A stretch of DNA of 64,000 bases, taken from positions 4,526,001-4,590,000 of the forward strand of contig NZ_CP021780.1 in the NCBI RefSeq assembly GCF_002192415.1, in the 5' to 3' direction. Positions 1-9,462 of this stretch are shown in pieces; the stretch's first letter is position 1; each line of letters begins with the position of its first letter. Below the pieces are notes generated by a model, which ran no database searches, was not told where the DNA came from, and saw nothing but the letters and a program-made list of their open reading frames with translations. The DNA comes from Paenibacillus donghaensis (GTDB lineage: Bacteria; Bacillota; Bacilli; Paenibacillales; Paenibacillaceae). The position numbers and the translations under genes are program-made.

Positions 1-38
1 TGTTTCTTCAGGTTGGTGACCTCTAGGATAGCACTCAT
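1..38 (-). CDS. peptide ABC transporter ATP-binding protein, second ATPase (5' end only)
   Basis: Only the first dozen codons are inside the window ([12 protein letters not shown]), typical of the OppF/DppF-type ATPase that follows the OppD/DppD-type one. Its ATG overlaps the TGA of the upstream ATPase gene as ATGA, which implies translational coupling. A GGAGG-type ribosome site lies in the end of the upstream gene. The rest of the gene is outside the window, so the family is inferred from this start and the operon position. Confidence 0.7.
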   Translation of the reverse strand, partial: MSAILEVTNLKK

Positions 39-1012
39 ATGATTCCCTCCTGTTGCAGCAGACAGCGGCAGCTGTGGCCTGGTTCAACCTCCAGCAGCTC
101 CGGCTGCACGGTCTCGCAGCGGTCAATCTTCACCGGACAGCGCGGGGCGAACCGGCAGCCCGGAGGCAGCTGAGCCGGATTCGGCACCTGGCCTGGGATC
201 GAGGTCAGCCGTTCGTTCTCTCCGGCAAGCTGGGGCAAGGAAGCCAGCAGCCCCCGAGTATAGGGATGCAGCGGCTTTTTGTACAACGTCTTAACATCCG
301 TCTCCTCCACGATCTGACCGGCATACATGATCACTACCCGGTCGCACATTTCCGCGACTACACCCAGATCATGAGTGATCATCAGGATCGACATGCCCTC
401 CTTCTGCTGCAAATCACGCATCAGATCCAGAATCTGCGCCTGGATGGTAACGTCCAGCGCCGTGGTTGGCTCATCGGCAATCAGCAGCTGCGGATTGCAG
501 ACCATCGCCATCGCAATCATCACGCGCTGGCGCATCCCGCCGGACAGCTGGTGGGCGTATTGCTGAGCGATTTTCTCCGGACGGGGAATGCCTACCTTGC
601 GCAGCATCTCTACCGCACGCTCGGCGGCTTCCTTCTTGCCCAGCTTCAGATGGAAGCGGGCCGATTCCGAGATCTGCCGCCCGATTTTGAACACGGGGTT
701 GAGCGATGTCATCGGTTCCTGAAAAATCATCGCGATCCGGTTGCCGCGAATATCCCGCACCTCATCGGCTGACATATCCAGCATATTCCGGCCTTCAAAA
801 CTGATCTTTCCCTCCGCAATCCGGCTGATCCGTTTAGGCAGCAGCTGCATAATCGACAGTGAGGTGATGCTTTTGCCGCAGCCGGATTCGCCTACAATAC
901 CAAGCGTTTCGCCCTTGCGTACAGACAGGCTGATGCCGTCCACCGCCCGGATGGTGCCCGCATCCGTCACGAATTCCGTGCGCAGCCCGGAAACTTCGAG
1001 CAATTCTTCCAT
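35..1012 (-). CDS. oligopeptide/dipeptide ABC transporter ATP-binding protein (DppD/OppD type)
   Basis: Cytoplasmic ATPase that powers peptide import, 325 residues, the usual length. Walker A GESGCGKS is at residues 41-48, the signature LSGGM at 156-160, Walker B LLIADE at 176-181 and the switch histidine at 214. The C-terminal oligo_HPY region has a cysteine cluster (Cys286, 292, 299, 315, 317) typical of DppD/OppD ATPases. The start is preceded by GAGGAGGG. It follows the M20 peptidase gene by about 60 bp and overlaps the next ATPase by 4 bp. With the solute-binding protein and two permeases upstream it makes a complete importer of the peptide/nickel/opine class; the substrate is not readable from sequence, and peptides are favoured by the peptidases around it. 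Confidence 0.93.
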   Translation of the reverse strand: MEELLEVSGLRTEFVTDAGTIRAVDGISLSVRKGETLGIVGESGCGKSITSLSIMQLLPKRISRIAEGKISFEGRNMLDMSADEVRDIRGNRIAMIFQEPMTSLNPVFKIGRQISESARFHLKLGKKEAAERAVEMLRKVGIPRPEKIAQQYAHQLSGGMRQRVMIAMAMVCNPQLLIADEPTTALDVTIQAQILDLMRDLQQKEGMSILMITHDLGVVAEMCDRVVIMYAGQIVEETDVKTLYKKPLHPYTRGLLASLPQLAGENERLTSIPGQVPNPAQLPPGCRFAPRCPVKIDRCETVQPELLEVEPGHSCRCLLQQEGII

Positions 1013-1023
1013 CCTGATCCCTC

Positions 1024-1068
1024 CTCTAGAACGTGAACTTAAGAATGTTACAGTTCATCTTATATAAC
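1024..1068. repeat. short copy of a GAACTTAAGAATG inverted-repeat element
   Basis: The stretch TAGAACGTGAACTTAAGAATG followed closely by GTTCATCTTATATA matches the two ends of a longer copy at 44276-44378, and half of it recurs near 55546. This copy has lost the middle. It sits in the gap between the peptidase and ATPase genes of the peptide operon. Confidence 0.5.
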
Positions 1069-1070
1069 GA

Positions 1071-2363
1071 TTAGTTGTGTTGCCCGCCTTCAACGCCCAG
1101 ATACTTCAGTGCGGTCAAGGCATATACTTTAGCCGATTGGATAATCTGCCATACCGGCGCTTTTTCATTAAAATTATGGATCGTAGACAGCTCAGCCGGG
1201 CCATATTGCAGCACCGGAATCTGGTGTGTACGGAAATGACGCGCGTCGCTGGACGCCCATTGCAGCACGCCGTAAGCGTCCTCGCCGCTCACTTCGCTAA
1301 TGCTCTCCACCAGATCGCTGACAATCGGCTCCTCGGTGGAGGTCCAGTTGGCGTTGCCCTGGAAGCCGAACCCTTTGACCTCCGATTCGATGCCCGCTTC
1401 CAGCAGCAGAGAGCTGGCCCGCTCCAGCACGGTGCGGTAATCCACGCCAAACGGCACACGTGAATCGACCTGGATCGTACAGCGGTCAGCGACCACATTC
1501 ACCTTGGTTCCACCCTGGATCGTCCCGATGTTGACGGTGACATGATCGAACACCTGATAGGCGGTATCGCCGTACTCCTCGCGCTCTTTCACATATTCCT
1601 GCGAGATGCGGATAATCTCCTTCACCTCTTCCGGGAGGTCGGCCTTGATATCCCATAGCCGCTGGAGTGCTTCAATCCCTTTGGCTGCCTTGACAATCGC
1701 ACTGTCGCCCACTATAGGCTGCAGGCTGCCGTGGCCCGGCGTGCCTTCGACGGTGAACTCGAACCAGCAGCTGCCCTTCTGGCCAATGGTCGGGTTCTGC
1801 GGGCCGGAGGGCTCGGCGATCACAGCGGCGGTGCCTGTAATCAGACCACGCTCCAGCACCCACGGCACACCCAGGTGGCCGCCGGTCTCTTCGTCCGGCA
1901 CAATCAGCAGAGCGAGCTCGCCGCTCAGTGGAACACCCAGCTTCGCCAGCAGCGCTGTTGCGAAGATCAGCCCGGCCAGTCCGGCTTTCATGTCCGAAGC
2001 GCCCCGTCCCAGCATATATCCATCCTTGATCTCGCCGCAGAACGGATCGAAATCCCAGCGCGATCGGTCACCGGCAGGCACCACATCCGTATGGCCGCAG
2101 AAGATCAGCTTGCGGTCCGCGCCAGCGCCAGTCCCGCCTTTACCTTCCAGCGTGGAGACCAGATTCAGCATCGTATCCGTTGCTAGATGCACCTCAGTGC
2201 CAATACCCGCTTCTTTCAGATAATTGATAATAAATGCGCTAATCTCGCGGGAATCTCCTTCCGGGTTCTCCGACGGGAATTGAATCAGTCGGCTGCACAG
2301 CTCCAGCAGCTCGTCCTGCTGCTCATCAATAGCTTCCAGTACCTTGGCTTTCCAGTCTATCAT
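1071..2363 (-). CDS. M20 family metallopeptidase (ArgE/DapE/ACY1-like deacylase)
   Basis: Predicted zinc-dependent amidohydrolase of 430 residues that would cleave an N-acyl amino acid or small peptide in the cytosol. Metal-site motifs are visible: GHTDVV with His91, ASDMK with Asp124, the PDEE acidic pair at 157-159, and a late ASSDARH and STIHNF. The frame is open for 95 more codons upstream, but that part lies in a repeat element. The ATG chosen has AAAGGAG at good spacing and begins MIDWKAK. It lies between the solute-binding protein gene and the ATPase genes of the importer, so it probably acts on the imported substrate. ArgE, DapE and dipeptidase branches cannot be told apart here. Confidence 0.87.
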   Translation of the reverse strand: MIDWKAKVLEAIDEQQDELLELCSRLIQFPSENPEGDSREISAFIINYLKEAGIGTEVHLATDTMLNLVSTLEGKGGTGAGADRKLIFCGHTDVVPAGDRSRWDFDPFCGEIKDGYMLGRGASDMKAGLAGLIFATALLAKLGVPLSGELALLIVPDEETGGHLGVPWVLERGLITGTAAVIAEPSGPQNPTIGQKGSCWFEFTVEGTPGHGSLQPIVGDSAIVKAAKGIEALQRLWDIKADLPEEVKEIIRISQEYVKEREEYGDTAYQVFDHVTVNIGTIQGGTKVNVVADRCTIQVDSRVPFGVDYRTVLERASSLLLEAGIESEVKGFGFQGNANWTSTEEPIVSDLVESISEVSGEDAYGVLQWASSDARHFRTHQIPVLQYGPAELSTIHNFNEKAPVWQIIQSAKVYALTALKYLGVEGGQHN

Positions 2364-2418
2364 TAGTATCGGCTCCTTTGGACGGTGAATATTTCCAACC
2401 GCCATGCTCTGAATTTGC

Positions 2419-2549
2419 AAGTATAAACGGCTTAGCCGTCCTCGCAAAGCGTATGCTCCCGAAGCAGCGATACTACGTATCGCTTTCAGGCATCCGCTTC
2501 TGCGGGAAATAGAAGGATAATTTATTGCGAATAGCCTATTTCTAATTTT
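2419..2549. repeat. hairpin repeat element H, long-loop copy
   Basis: Imperfect hairpin whose arms read AAACGGCTTAGCCG and GGCATCCGCTTCTGCG, followed by GGGAAATAGAAGGATAATT and an AT-rich tail ending in TTTTAAAA. The same arms and tail occur at 8512-8609, where the element is an insertion. Here the loop is longer (131 bp overall). It fills most of the gap between the M20 gene and the solute-binding protein gene. Confidence 0.6.
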
Positions 2550-2607
2550 AAAAAGAGGGACAAGGGCCTCTCCGCCCTGTCCGCTCTTTTTGCACAATAC
2601 CGCTATG

Positions 2608-4206
2608 TTACTCTGCCTTGGACAACGGGTAGAAACGGATAACCTCATCCGGGTAGAACGCGTAGCCGCTAATCTTGTTGCTCATGCCCACGATCCGGTT
2701 GTATTCGTACAGGTAAGCCCATGGTGCTTCGGTGTTGATAATTTCCTGGGCCTTCATGTACAGCTCACCGCGTTTGGCCGCATCGGTCTCTGTGTTGGCT
2801 TGTTCCCACAGCTTGTCTACTTCGGCGTTCTGGTAGTTGTTGTAGTTAGAAGAACCTTTGCCGTACATCAGGAATCCAAGGTGGTAGCCGGGATCATTGA
2901 CAAAAGAAGTCCATTTCGAAATATAAGAGGTCAGATTCTTCTCTTTCTGCTGCTCCAGGAACTGCGCACGGGCCAGCTTGTTGATGTTCATCGTTACCCC
3001 GATTTTGGCCAATTCGGCTTGGATCAGGACAGCATCATCTTCCCAGTCGTCGAAACCAGAGCCCAGGGTGAAGTCAAAAGTAAACCCTTGCTCATAACCA
3101 GCTTCCTTCAGCAGCTCTTTGGCTTTGTCGAGATTGTATTCATATACATATCCGGCATCGGTGAAGCCCGGCGTGTTGCTCGCTACGGAACTCTTCATCT
3201 GCTTGGCCTGTCCGTACATTACACCGCTCAGCAACTCGTCATACGGGATGGCGTAGTTGATTGCCTGGCGCACTTTTTCATTGTCAAAAGGCTTGATCTT
3301 GTTGTTCATGGCGAAGTACAGGATGCGGTTGCTGGCATTCGATTTGATCGTCAGCGCATCGTTGCTCTCAAGTGAAGTTACATCCTTCGGAGGAATCTCG
3401 ATCGCCATGTCCACATCGCCTTTGCCGAGCAGCAGCACACGGTTGGAGGCTTCCTTAGTGAACTTCATCGTCACCTTGCCCAGTTGGGCAGGACCCTGCC
3501 AATATTCTGCATTCGGCGTGAACACCGCTTCGCTTGCCGGGTCCCATTTGTCCAGAACGAACGGGCCGGAGCCTGCCGCATGGGTCTTCAGATAGTCCGC
3601 GCCTTCGGCTTCCACAGTCTTCTGATCGACGATGGAGAAGGTGTACATGGAGATAATTTGCAGGAACATATGGTTGGGAGCGGTCAGGGTAATTTCTACA
3701 GTGGAGTTATCCTTGGCGGTTACCGACTTGATCGAAGCCATCCCATAGAGGAAGCTGCCGGAGCTGGACTTGCCCACCCGGTCAAAAGAGTACGCTACAG
3801 AAGCAGCATCCACCGGATTCCCGCTCTGGAATTTCACTCCGTCACGAACTTTGAACGTATATACGGTATTGTCGTCAGACACTTCCCAGTTCTCGGCGAG
3901 CATCGGCTTGATATCCTCGGTGTTGGCGATATCGGAGCCGTTCTCGCTCTTAATGCCATAGGTAACCAATTGGTCGTAGGCGGCAAGCACCAGGGTGTCC
4001 GAAGTGAGGTCATTGGCTTCCGCCGGGTCCATCGTGGTTCCGCCCTCGGAATAAGCTACGGTCAGAAAAGGCTTGGCTGCAGTCCCTGTACCTGCTCCGT
4101 CTGTGCCGGAAGTGGCTGCGGGGGTCTGAGGATTGGCGCTGCTTGCACAGCCGGCCAGCAATACTGAAAACGCGATGAAGGTGGACAACAACTTAACTTT
4201 TTTCAT
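2608..4206 (-). CDS. peptide ABC transporter substrate-binding lipoprotein (SBP family 5)
   Basis: Extracellular lipoprotein of 532 residues that would capture the substrate of the importer. The N-terminus has two lysines, a hydrophobic stretch and the lipobox LLAGC with Cys20 as the lipidated residue, followed by a Ser/Thr/Ala/Gly-rich linker to about residue 45. The rest is the extended two-lobe fold typical of DppA/OppA proteins (VAYSEGGTTMDPAEANDLT near the start, GQAKQMKSSV in the middle). GGGAGG precedes the ATG. It lies downstream of the two permease genes and about 110 bp from dppC-like; that gap holds an imperfect GTGCC/GGCAC hairpin. Confidence 0.92.
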   Translation of the reverse strand: MKKVKLLSTFIAFSVLLAGCASSANPQTPAATSGTDGAGTGTAAKPFLTVAYSEGGTTMDPAEANDLTSDTLVLAAYDQLVTYGIKSENGSDIANTEDIKPMLAENWEVSDDNTVYTFKVRDGVKFQSGNPVDAASVAYSFDRVGKSSSGSFLYGMASIKSVTAKDNSTVEITLTAPNHMFLQIISMYTFSIVDQKTVEAEGADYLKTHAAGSGPFVLDKWDPASEAVFTPNAEYWQGPAQLGKVTMKFTKEASNRVLLLGKGDVDMAIEIPPKDVTSLESNDALTIKSNASNRILYFAMNNKIKPFDNEKVRQAINYAIPYDELLSGVMYGQAKQMKSSVASNTPGFTDAGYVYEYNLDKAKELLKEAGYEQGFTFDFTLGSGFDDWEDDAVLIQAELAKIGVTMNINKLARAQFLEQQKEKNLTSYISKWTSFVNDPGYHLGFLMYGKGSSNYNNYQNAEVDKLWEQANTETDAAKRGELYMKAQEIINTEAPWAYLYEYNRIVGMSNKISGYAFYPDEVIRFYPLSKAE

Positions 4207-4316
4207 CTGTGATTCCTCCCTTTTCTATACCTGCCTGTGTTGTAAGCTTGCTGCTATATATTTACCGGGAAATCATGCCGTGCCAGAGTCCGGGAGTTTC
4301 CCACCCAGAGGCACTG

Positions 4317-5216
4317 CTATTTGCCCGAACGCAACCGTGGATCCAGTACATCGCGCAGCCCGTCGCCGAGCAGGTTGAAACCAAGAATGGAAGTCGCAAT
4401 CGATAATCCGGGAAAAGTAACCAGCCACCACTGCCCGGAAATAATATATTCCCGGCCTTCGGAGATCATCGCGCCCCATTCGGCAATCGGAGGTTTGACC
4501 CCGAGACCCAGGAAGCTGAGGCTGGATGCCGTCAGCAGGGCGAAGCCCATGCCCAGTGTCGCTTGTACCATCAGAGGAGCGAGCGCATTCGGCAGAATAT
4601 GCTGGAACAGAATCACCTTATCCTTCACCCCGATCGCGCGGCTGGCTTCAATATATTCCTTCTCCCGCAGCGAGACGGTCTGGCCGAACATCAGGCGGGC
4701 GAACTCGGGGATGCCGACGATTCCAACCGCGATCATCGCGCTGGTGAGTCCAGCGCCAATGGAGGCGGCAATCGCCATCGACAGTACAAGTGACGGGAAC
4801 GACAGCAGCACATCCATCACACGCATAATGATCGTGCCTGTCTTGCCGCCATAGTAGGCCGCGATTCCGCCGAGCGGAACACCAATGACGAAGGAAATAG
4901 CTACGGCAATCAGGCCGGTCCAGATACTGATGCGTGCCCCGTACAGGATGCGGCTGAGAATATCCCGCCCGAAATTGTCCGTACCGAACCAGTGAAGGGC
5001 TGAGGGGCCTTGCAGCTTGTTCGCCATATCCGTCAGATAGGGATTATAAGGTGCAATCCAAGGAGCGATAATCGCCGTCACGGTCCAGATCAGGATGAAG
5101 ATAAGTCCTACCGTCGCCAGGCGGTTGCGCAGAAGCAGGGTCAGAAAGGTTTTGGGCTTGGGGGGCGCGGCGGACTTGCCTGCCTGGCCCCCGGCTGAAT
5201 GTGCTGCGGTGCTCAC
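4317..5216 (-). CDS. peptide ABC transporter permease (DppC/OppC type)
   Basis: Inner-membrane permease with about six membrane segments and the EAA-loop region (ASRAIGVKDKVILFQHILPNAL) that docks the ATPase. The cytoplasmic N-terminus is basic and proline-rich. Start choice: a GTG preceded by GAGGAGG gives 299 residues beginning with STAAHSAGG. An ATG 12 codons upstream overlaps the stop of the preceding permease but has no clear ribosome site. Function follows from family and operon position. Confidence 0.9.
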   Translation of the reverse strand: MSTAAHSAGGQAGKSAAPPKPKTFLTLLLRNRLATVGLIFILIWTVTAIIAPWIAPYNPYLTDMANKLQGPSALHWFGTDNFGRDILSRILYGARISIWTGLIAVAISFVIGVPLGGIAAYYGGKTGTIIMRVMDVLLSFPSLVLSMAIAASIGAGLTSAMIAVGIVGIPEFARLMFGQTVSLREKEYIEASRAIGVKDKVILFQHILPNALAPLMVQATLGMGFALLTASSLSFLGLGVKPPIAEWGAMISEGREYIISGQWWLVTFPGLSIATSILGFNLLGDGLRDVLDPRLRSGK

Positions 5217-5244
5217 GGGGAATCTCCTCCTCTCTTGTCGCGGT

Positions 5245-6255
5245 TTATTCATAGCGGATGCGCGGATCGATCAAGCCGTAGATCAGATCAACGGCGAGGT
5301 TGATCCCGCAGTATAATATCGCACTGACCAGGGTAAAAGCCTGTATCGGCGCATAATCCGCAGCCAGAATGGAGTCCGTCACATAGCTGCCGATGCCCGG
5401 CCAGGAGAAGATGGTCTCCGTAATCACGGCGCCGCCCATCAGGTAACCGAATTGCAGACCCAGTACGGTCAGCGTAGGAATCAGGGCGTTCGCCAGTGCA
5501 TGCTTGTAAATGACAGCTGATTCGCGCAGCCCTTTGGCTCTGGCGGTGCGCACGAAGTCCTGGTCGATAATCTCCAGCATGCTGGAGCGGGTCATCCGGG
5601 CGACAATCGCCATCGTGCCGGTGCTTAGACAGATCGCCGGGAGCAGCAGGTGGGTCAGACTGCTTCGCAGTGCAATCATGTCTCCCGACAGGAGACTGTC
5701 CAGTACGTACAGCCCGGTAATGTGTACCGGCGGATTGAGATCACCGCTGATCCGTCCCATCGGTGCCGGCGCCCAGCCGAGAATCGAATAGAAGATGTAG
5801 ATAAACATCAGCCCCAGCCAGAAGATCGGCACACACGCACCAATCAGCGAGAACACCCTGGAAATGTGGTCCACGATCGATTCCTTGCGGGTGGCGGCTA
5901 CGATGCCTACCGGAATCGCAATCAGGATGGCGATCAGGATACTGAACAAGGTCAGCTCAATCGTTGCCGGGAACCGGGTGGACAGATCACTGGCTACGGA
6001 GTGTCCGGTATGATAGGCATAGCCGATGTCACCCTGGAACAGCTGGCCTACATAACTGAAGAATTGAGTGTACAGTGGTTTGTCCAGCCCCATGTCCACG
6101 CGGATTTTGTTAACAATCTCCTCCGGTGCCTGCTCGCCTGCCATCATGATGGCGGGATCACCCGGCAGCACTCTCGACAGAATGAAGGTGATCAGGATGA
6201 TGCCCAGCAGAGCCGGAATCATCTGGAGCAATCTTTTTATCGTATAAGCAAACAA
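5245..6255 (-). CDS. peptide ABC transporter permease (DppB/OppB type)
   Basis: First gene of the importer half of the cluster, 336 residues from a TTG start that has AAGGGGGTGG five bases upstream. An ATG 12 codons earlier is possible but lacks such a site. The N-terminus FAYTIKRLLQMIPALLG is the classic DppB opening, a first membrane helix with RLLQMIP. Motifs include ILSRVLPGDP after helix 1 and the EAA loop RTARAKGLRESAVIYKHAL. It heterodimerises with the DppC-type permease. Confidence 0.9.
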   Translation of the reverse strand: MFAYTIKRLLQMIPALLGIILITFILSRVLPGDPAIMMAGEQAPEEIVNKIRVDMGLDKPLYTQFFSYVGQLFQGDIGYAYHTGHSVASDLSTRFPATIELTLFSILIAILIAIPVGIVAATRKESIVDHISRVFSLIGACVPIFWLGLMFIYIFYSILGWAPAPMGRISGDLNPPVHITGLYVLDSLLSGDMIALRSSLTHLLLPAICLSTGTMAIVARMTRSSMLEIIDQDFVRTARAKGLRESAVIYKHALANALIPTLTVLGLQFGYLMGGAVITETIFSWPGIGSYVTDSILAADYAPIQAFTLVSAILYCGINLAVDLIYGLIDPRIRYE

Positions 6256-6408
6256 TGAATCCACCCCCTTACAGCTTCTGATGTCATCCACAGCAATACT
6301 TGGCCGGATCAGACCTTTGATGTCAGGTACCTTGCTGCGTGCTGCAGCTCATTTGTATTTGTGCTAATTCTACATAGATTTCTGCAGCCGCTCTACGTCC
6401 CGTTCAGC

Positions 6409-6440
6409 TAAAAAAAAGCACAACCGTTTGTCGATTGTGC
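6409..6440 (-). terminator. rho-independent terminator of the pucR-like gene
   Basis: On the minus strand the stem GCACAA / TTGTGC is followed at once by eight T residues. It lies about 60 bp past the regulator's stop codon and upstream of the permease genes, so the importer genes need their own promoter. Confidence 0.8.
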
Positions 6441-6502
6441 ACTACAGACCGGCCATAGTGTCATATTACCTAACACTATCTGCCATAATTTTCGTGATTT
6501 CG

Positions 6503-8029
6503 CTATTTCTCCTGCAAATAATGGTAGATCAGGCACAAATGGCAAACAAATTGCTCGCGGGGATCGCTCAGGTCGAACCCGGTAATGTCGCGGATCCGCT
6601 CCAGGCGGTATTTGACGGAATTGCGGTGGATGAACAGACTATTGGACGTTTCGACCAGACTGCCACGGCACTCCAGATAATGATAGAAGGTCAGCAGCAT
6701 ATTGCTGTCATGCTCCTCATCATAGCGCAGCAGCTTGCCCAGCTTGCGCTCGAATAAGGCGGCGAAGCCGGGGCCGCTCGTGCCCTCCAGCAGATGATAG
6801 ACCTCGATCTCCTCATAATTCGTTACACCGCCCGCTGCCGCGCCCAGACGCCTGGAGACGGACAACGCCTTGCGGGCTTCATTGTAGCTGGCATGGATAT
6901 TCCACAGCGGCTCAGCTGTCCCGATTCCGCTGCGGTAGCCGCCAAGTCCCTCGTTCTTGTCCAGCAGCCAGCTCTTCAGCGTGTCTCCCCAGCTCTCTTC
7001 GGCAAGGCCTGCCCCGGCGAACCTGCGGGCTTCCGGGGTCGGCAGGAACAGCACCGCCCGGTTGGAGCGGAACTCCATATGCGGCAGCACGCCCCGCCGC
7101 CGGGCTTCGCGGTCCAGCAGCCTGATCAGTGTCTCCTCCTTCGGCGCGGTCTCGCCTTCGATAACCGCTACCTCCCAGCTGTGCTCGGGATTCATGCCGA
7201 GCTGGCGGGCGCGGCGCTCCACCTCATGGCGCGAGGGCAGCGGCGGGGTCAGCAGCTCGTCGATGAAGTTGCCGCGCAGCCGGAATTCGGTATCCTCAGC
7301 CACCTTGTTGCGCATCAGCTCCAGCGCGAATACAAGCCGGGCCTGCTCAATGCCGACCTCCTCCATGTCATCCAGCTGCTGCTTGTCCACCAGCAGCTTC
7401 GCAACCAGCCGCCGATCTACGTTGATGCTCCAGCTGAGCGGCGCGTCCGCTGCGCCCCACTCATAATCGGAGGGGGAGGAGACGATAATTCGGCGGTCAT
7501 TATCCACCAGGGCAACCGGGGCCTTCAGGAACTCGGACACATTGTCGCTGACCGCCTGGATGCCGCTGTTCTCCAGCACCATCGTGGTCAGGGTGCGGTA
7601 GACCTCCTCTGCACGGCGCAGCAGCATCGCCTGCCGGCCGAGCAGCAGCTCCATTACCGGCTGGGTAATATCGGTATAGGGAATATCCGGCGGAATCTCC
7701 ACAATCGGCAGCCCGCAGATATTGCTGGCTTCAAGCGCGGCTTCGGGGATCTCCTTCAGGAAGCGGGCTGGCTTGATTGCCAGCGCGGCCGCGCCTAACT
7801 GGTCCAGCGTATAGACCAGCTCGGTCAGCAGCGAAGGGTCATGGCGGATGGAGTAAGCGGTGGTCAGCAGCATCACACCTTCACTGATCCAGCCTTGGAG
7901 GTCCGGCACCTCCATGATATCTACGAAGCGCACCACGCGGTCCAGCCCCTGTTGTCCGCTGACCACGCGCGCCTTGCCCAGAATGGGGAGCTGCATTAGC
8001 TCTCTTAATGTAATTCCACGTGTATCCAT
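6503..8029 (-). CDS. PucR family transcriptional regulator
   Basis: 508 residues with the PucR N-terminal domain (LRELMQLPILGKARVVSGQQGLDR onward, about residues 8-130), a middle GGDEF-like CdaR segment, and the C-terminal PucR helix-turn-helix (about 440-505: LLTFYHYLECRGSLVETS, then SLFIHRNSVKYRLERI). The family regulates catabolism of purines, amino acids and other nitrogen sources, often in response to the substrate. GGAGGGAG precedes the ATG. It lies between the enzyme half and the importer half of the peptide cluster, on the same strand, so it is the likely local regulator. The effector is unknown. Confidence 0.88.
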   Translation of the reverse strand: MDTRGITLRELMQLPILGKARVVSGQQGLDRVVRFVDIMEVPDLQGWISEGVMLLTTAYSIRHDPSLLTELVYTLDQLGAAALAIKPARFLKEIPEAALEASNICGLPIVEIPPDIPYTDITQPVMELLLGRQAMLLRRAEEVYRTLTTMVLENSGIQAVSDNVSEFLKAPVALVDNDRRIIVSSPSDYEWGAADAPLSWSINVDRRLVAKLLVDKQQLDDMEEVGIEQARLVFALELMRNKVAEDTEFRLRGNFIDELLTPPLPSRHEVERRARQLGMNPEHSWEVAVIEGETAPKEETLIRLLDREARRRGVLPHMEFRSNRAVLFLPTPEARRFAGAGLAEESWGDTLKSWLLDKNEGLGGYRSGIGTAEPLWNIHASYNEARKALSVSRRLGAAAGGVTNYEEIEVYHLLEGTSGPGFAALFERKLGKLLRYDEEHDSNMLLTFYHYLECRGSLVETSNSLFIHRNSVKYRLERIRDITGFDLSDPREQFVCHLCLIYHYLQEK

Positions 8030-8267
8030 ACCCTTCTCCCTCCTTCTGCTGTCTTCAGTATTTGATGAATTTTTCTGAAATATGCCAAAATTCGACTTCC
8101 CGATAGTTTAGCAGACATTGCCCTCACACTGTAAGGTAAATATTTAACAAATGTGATACTGCTGGATATTAAAGCGAGATTCATGGCTTGGTAGTGTGGC
8201 AGAAATATGGGGGGTTTGGGCCGAAAAGGACTCAATTGGCGTGGGCGTGGCGAGGAACGAGGGGGCC

Positions 8268-8744
8268 ATTAAAGTCGGCGAACGGCTAATAGTGTGATGA
8301 AATTGGGGAGGTCTGTTGGCTTAGAGGACTCAACGAGCGAGGGTTTGAACAAATTCCTGCAAAAGTACATCTTTTTAGCATAGTTGGCTAGTCCGCAGAG
8401 CAAATTCCTGCAAAAATACATCCTTTTAGAGTAAATAGCGCCCTTTTGGCTGATCGAGAGGTAAATACCTGCACTTTTGCAGGCATTTCCGTGCTTATCC
8501 GCCAAACGGCCAAGTAGAAATGGCTTCGCCGTCCTCTGCAAGAGGCGGCATCCATTTCTGCGAGAAATAGAAGGATAATTGATGGTGTGAAACATATAAA
8601 TTATATTTTAAAAAACCTGCACTTTTGCAGTTTTGATTCAGGTATGGCTCAGGCATAGCATTAACCAAAAAAATTAGCTACTCTTAAAGTTACTGTATAG
8701 GTCCAGCGAGGATTAGATTTTAGTTTGGAGCTTTCTGACTGAAC
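8268..8744. repeat. long intergenic repeat, copy 1 (F-F-R-R family IV)
   Basis: First of three neighbouring copies beginning ATTAAAGTCGG. It carries two modules of the type AATTCCTGCAAAAGTACATC (8350-8378 and 8401-8431) and two inverted ones with CCTGCACTTTTGCAGG (8461-8488 and 8610-8635). It is about 100 bp longer than copy 2 because a hairpin element sits between the third and fourth module. The whole 8.03-9.42 kb stretch shows no gene. Confidence 0.85.
8512..8609. mobile_element. hairpin repeat element H inserted in repeat copy 1
   Basis: About 98 bp that is absent at the matching place in copy 2, where AAACGGCT runs straight into AAAAAACCTGCAC. It forms an imperfect hairpin (AGAAATGG..CGCCG, CCTC loop AGAGG, CGGC..CCATTTCT) followed by GCGAGAAATAGAAGGATAATT and an AT-rich end. 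The element at 2419-2549 shares both arms and the tail. It has no coding capacity; a replicative or MITE-like origin is inferred. Confidence 0.7.
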
Positions 8745-9115
8745 ATTAAAGTCGGCCACCGGCTAATAGTGTGATAAAAATTGGGGAGGATTGTTGGCTT
8801 AGAGGACTCAACGAGCGAGGGTTTGAGCAAATTCCTGCAAAAGTACATCTTTTCAGCAGAGTTGGCTAGTCCGCAGACCAAATTCCTGCAAAAATACATC
8901 CTTTTAGAGTAAATAGCGCCCTTCCAGCTGATCGCGAGGTAAATGCCTGCACTTTTGCAGGCATTGCCCTATTCATCCCCTAAACGGCTAAAAAACCTGC
9001 ACTTTTGCAGGTTTTGGGTTCAGGTATGACAATTACCAAAATAATAGCTACTCTTAAAGTTACTGTATAGGTCCAGCGAGGATTTAGATTTTAGTTTGGA
9101 GCTTTCCGAGGGAAC
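8745..9115. repeat. long intergenic repeat, copy 2 (F-F-R-R family IV)
   Basis: Second copy, 371 bp, without the hairpin insertion. At its junction with copy 1 lies GTTACTGTATAGGTCCAGCG, which resembles the GTTACTACTTAGGTCC end of family I elements. Modules repeat the F-F-R-R order of copy 1. Confidence 0.85.
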
Positions 9116-9370
9116 ATTAAAGTCGGCCAACGACTAATAATGTGATGAAAATTGGGGAGGTCTGTTGGCTTAGAGGACTCAACGGGCGAGGGGTGAGCAA
9201 ATTCCTGCAAAAGTACATCTTTTTAGCATAGTTGGCTAGTCCGTAGACCAAATTCCTGCAAAAATACATCCTTTAGAGTAATTAGCGCCCTTTCGGCTGA
9301 TCGAGAGGTAAATACCTGCACTTTTGCAGGTTTCGGCTCAGGTATGGCAATAACCGAAAAATTAATTAGC
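9116..9370. repeat. long intergenic repeat, copy 3, truncated (F-F-R-R family IV)
   Basis: Third copy, alike over the first part and ending just after the third module (CCTGCACTTTTGCAGG), then diverging at ATTAATTAGCTGGG. No gene is seen in it. Confidence 0.8.
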
Positions 9371-9422
9371 TGGGCAGTGGTGCCGTAGAGTAGGTGTTCG
9401 AACCCTACTTATCCTGTGGCAC

Positions 9423-9462
9423 AAAAAATGCCCCCACGAACTATTTGTTCGCGAAGGGCATT
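9423..9462 (-). terminator. rho-independent terminator after the racemase gene
   Basis: Minus-strand stem AATGCCC / GGGCATT with an inner CGAAC/GTTCG pairing, followed by TTTTTT. It closes the four-gene enzyme operon about 95 bp past the racemase stop. Confidence 0.8.

Noticed and set aside
2364..2648. N-terminal extension of the M20 peptidase by 95 codons
   Set aside because: It runs through the H element and has no ribosome site; the internal ATG with AAAGGAG fits the family start.
8269..8595. 108-codon open frame in repeat copy 1 containing INYPSISRR
   Set aside because: The peptide comes from the hairpin element H and recurs in another frame extension near 2.5 kb for the same reason. 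It reflects repeat DNA, not a protein.
9375..9422. tRNA-like 3' end with GTTCGAACCC and GTGCC/GGCAC pairing
   Set aside because: The T-arm does not pair with a seven-base TTCGAAC loop, and there is no anticodon or D arm. It is at most a chance or decayed sequence.
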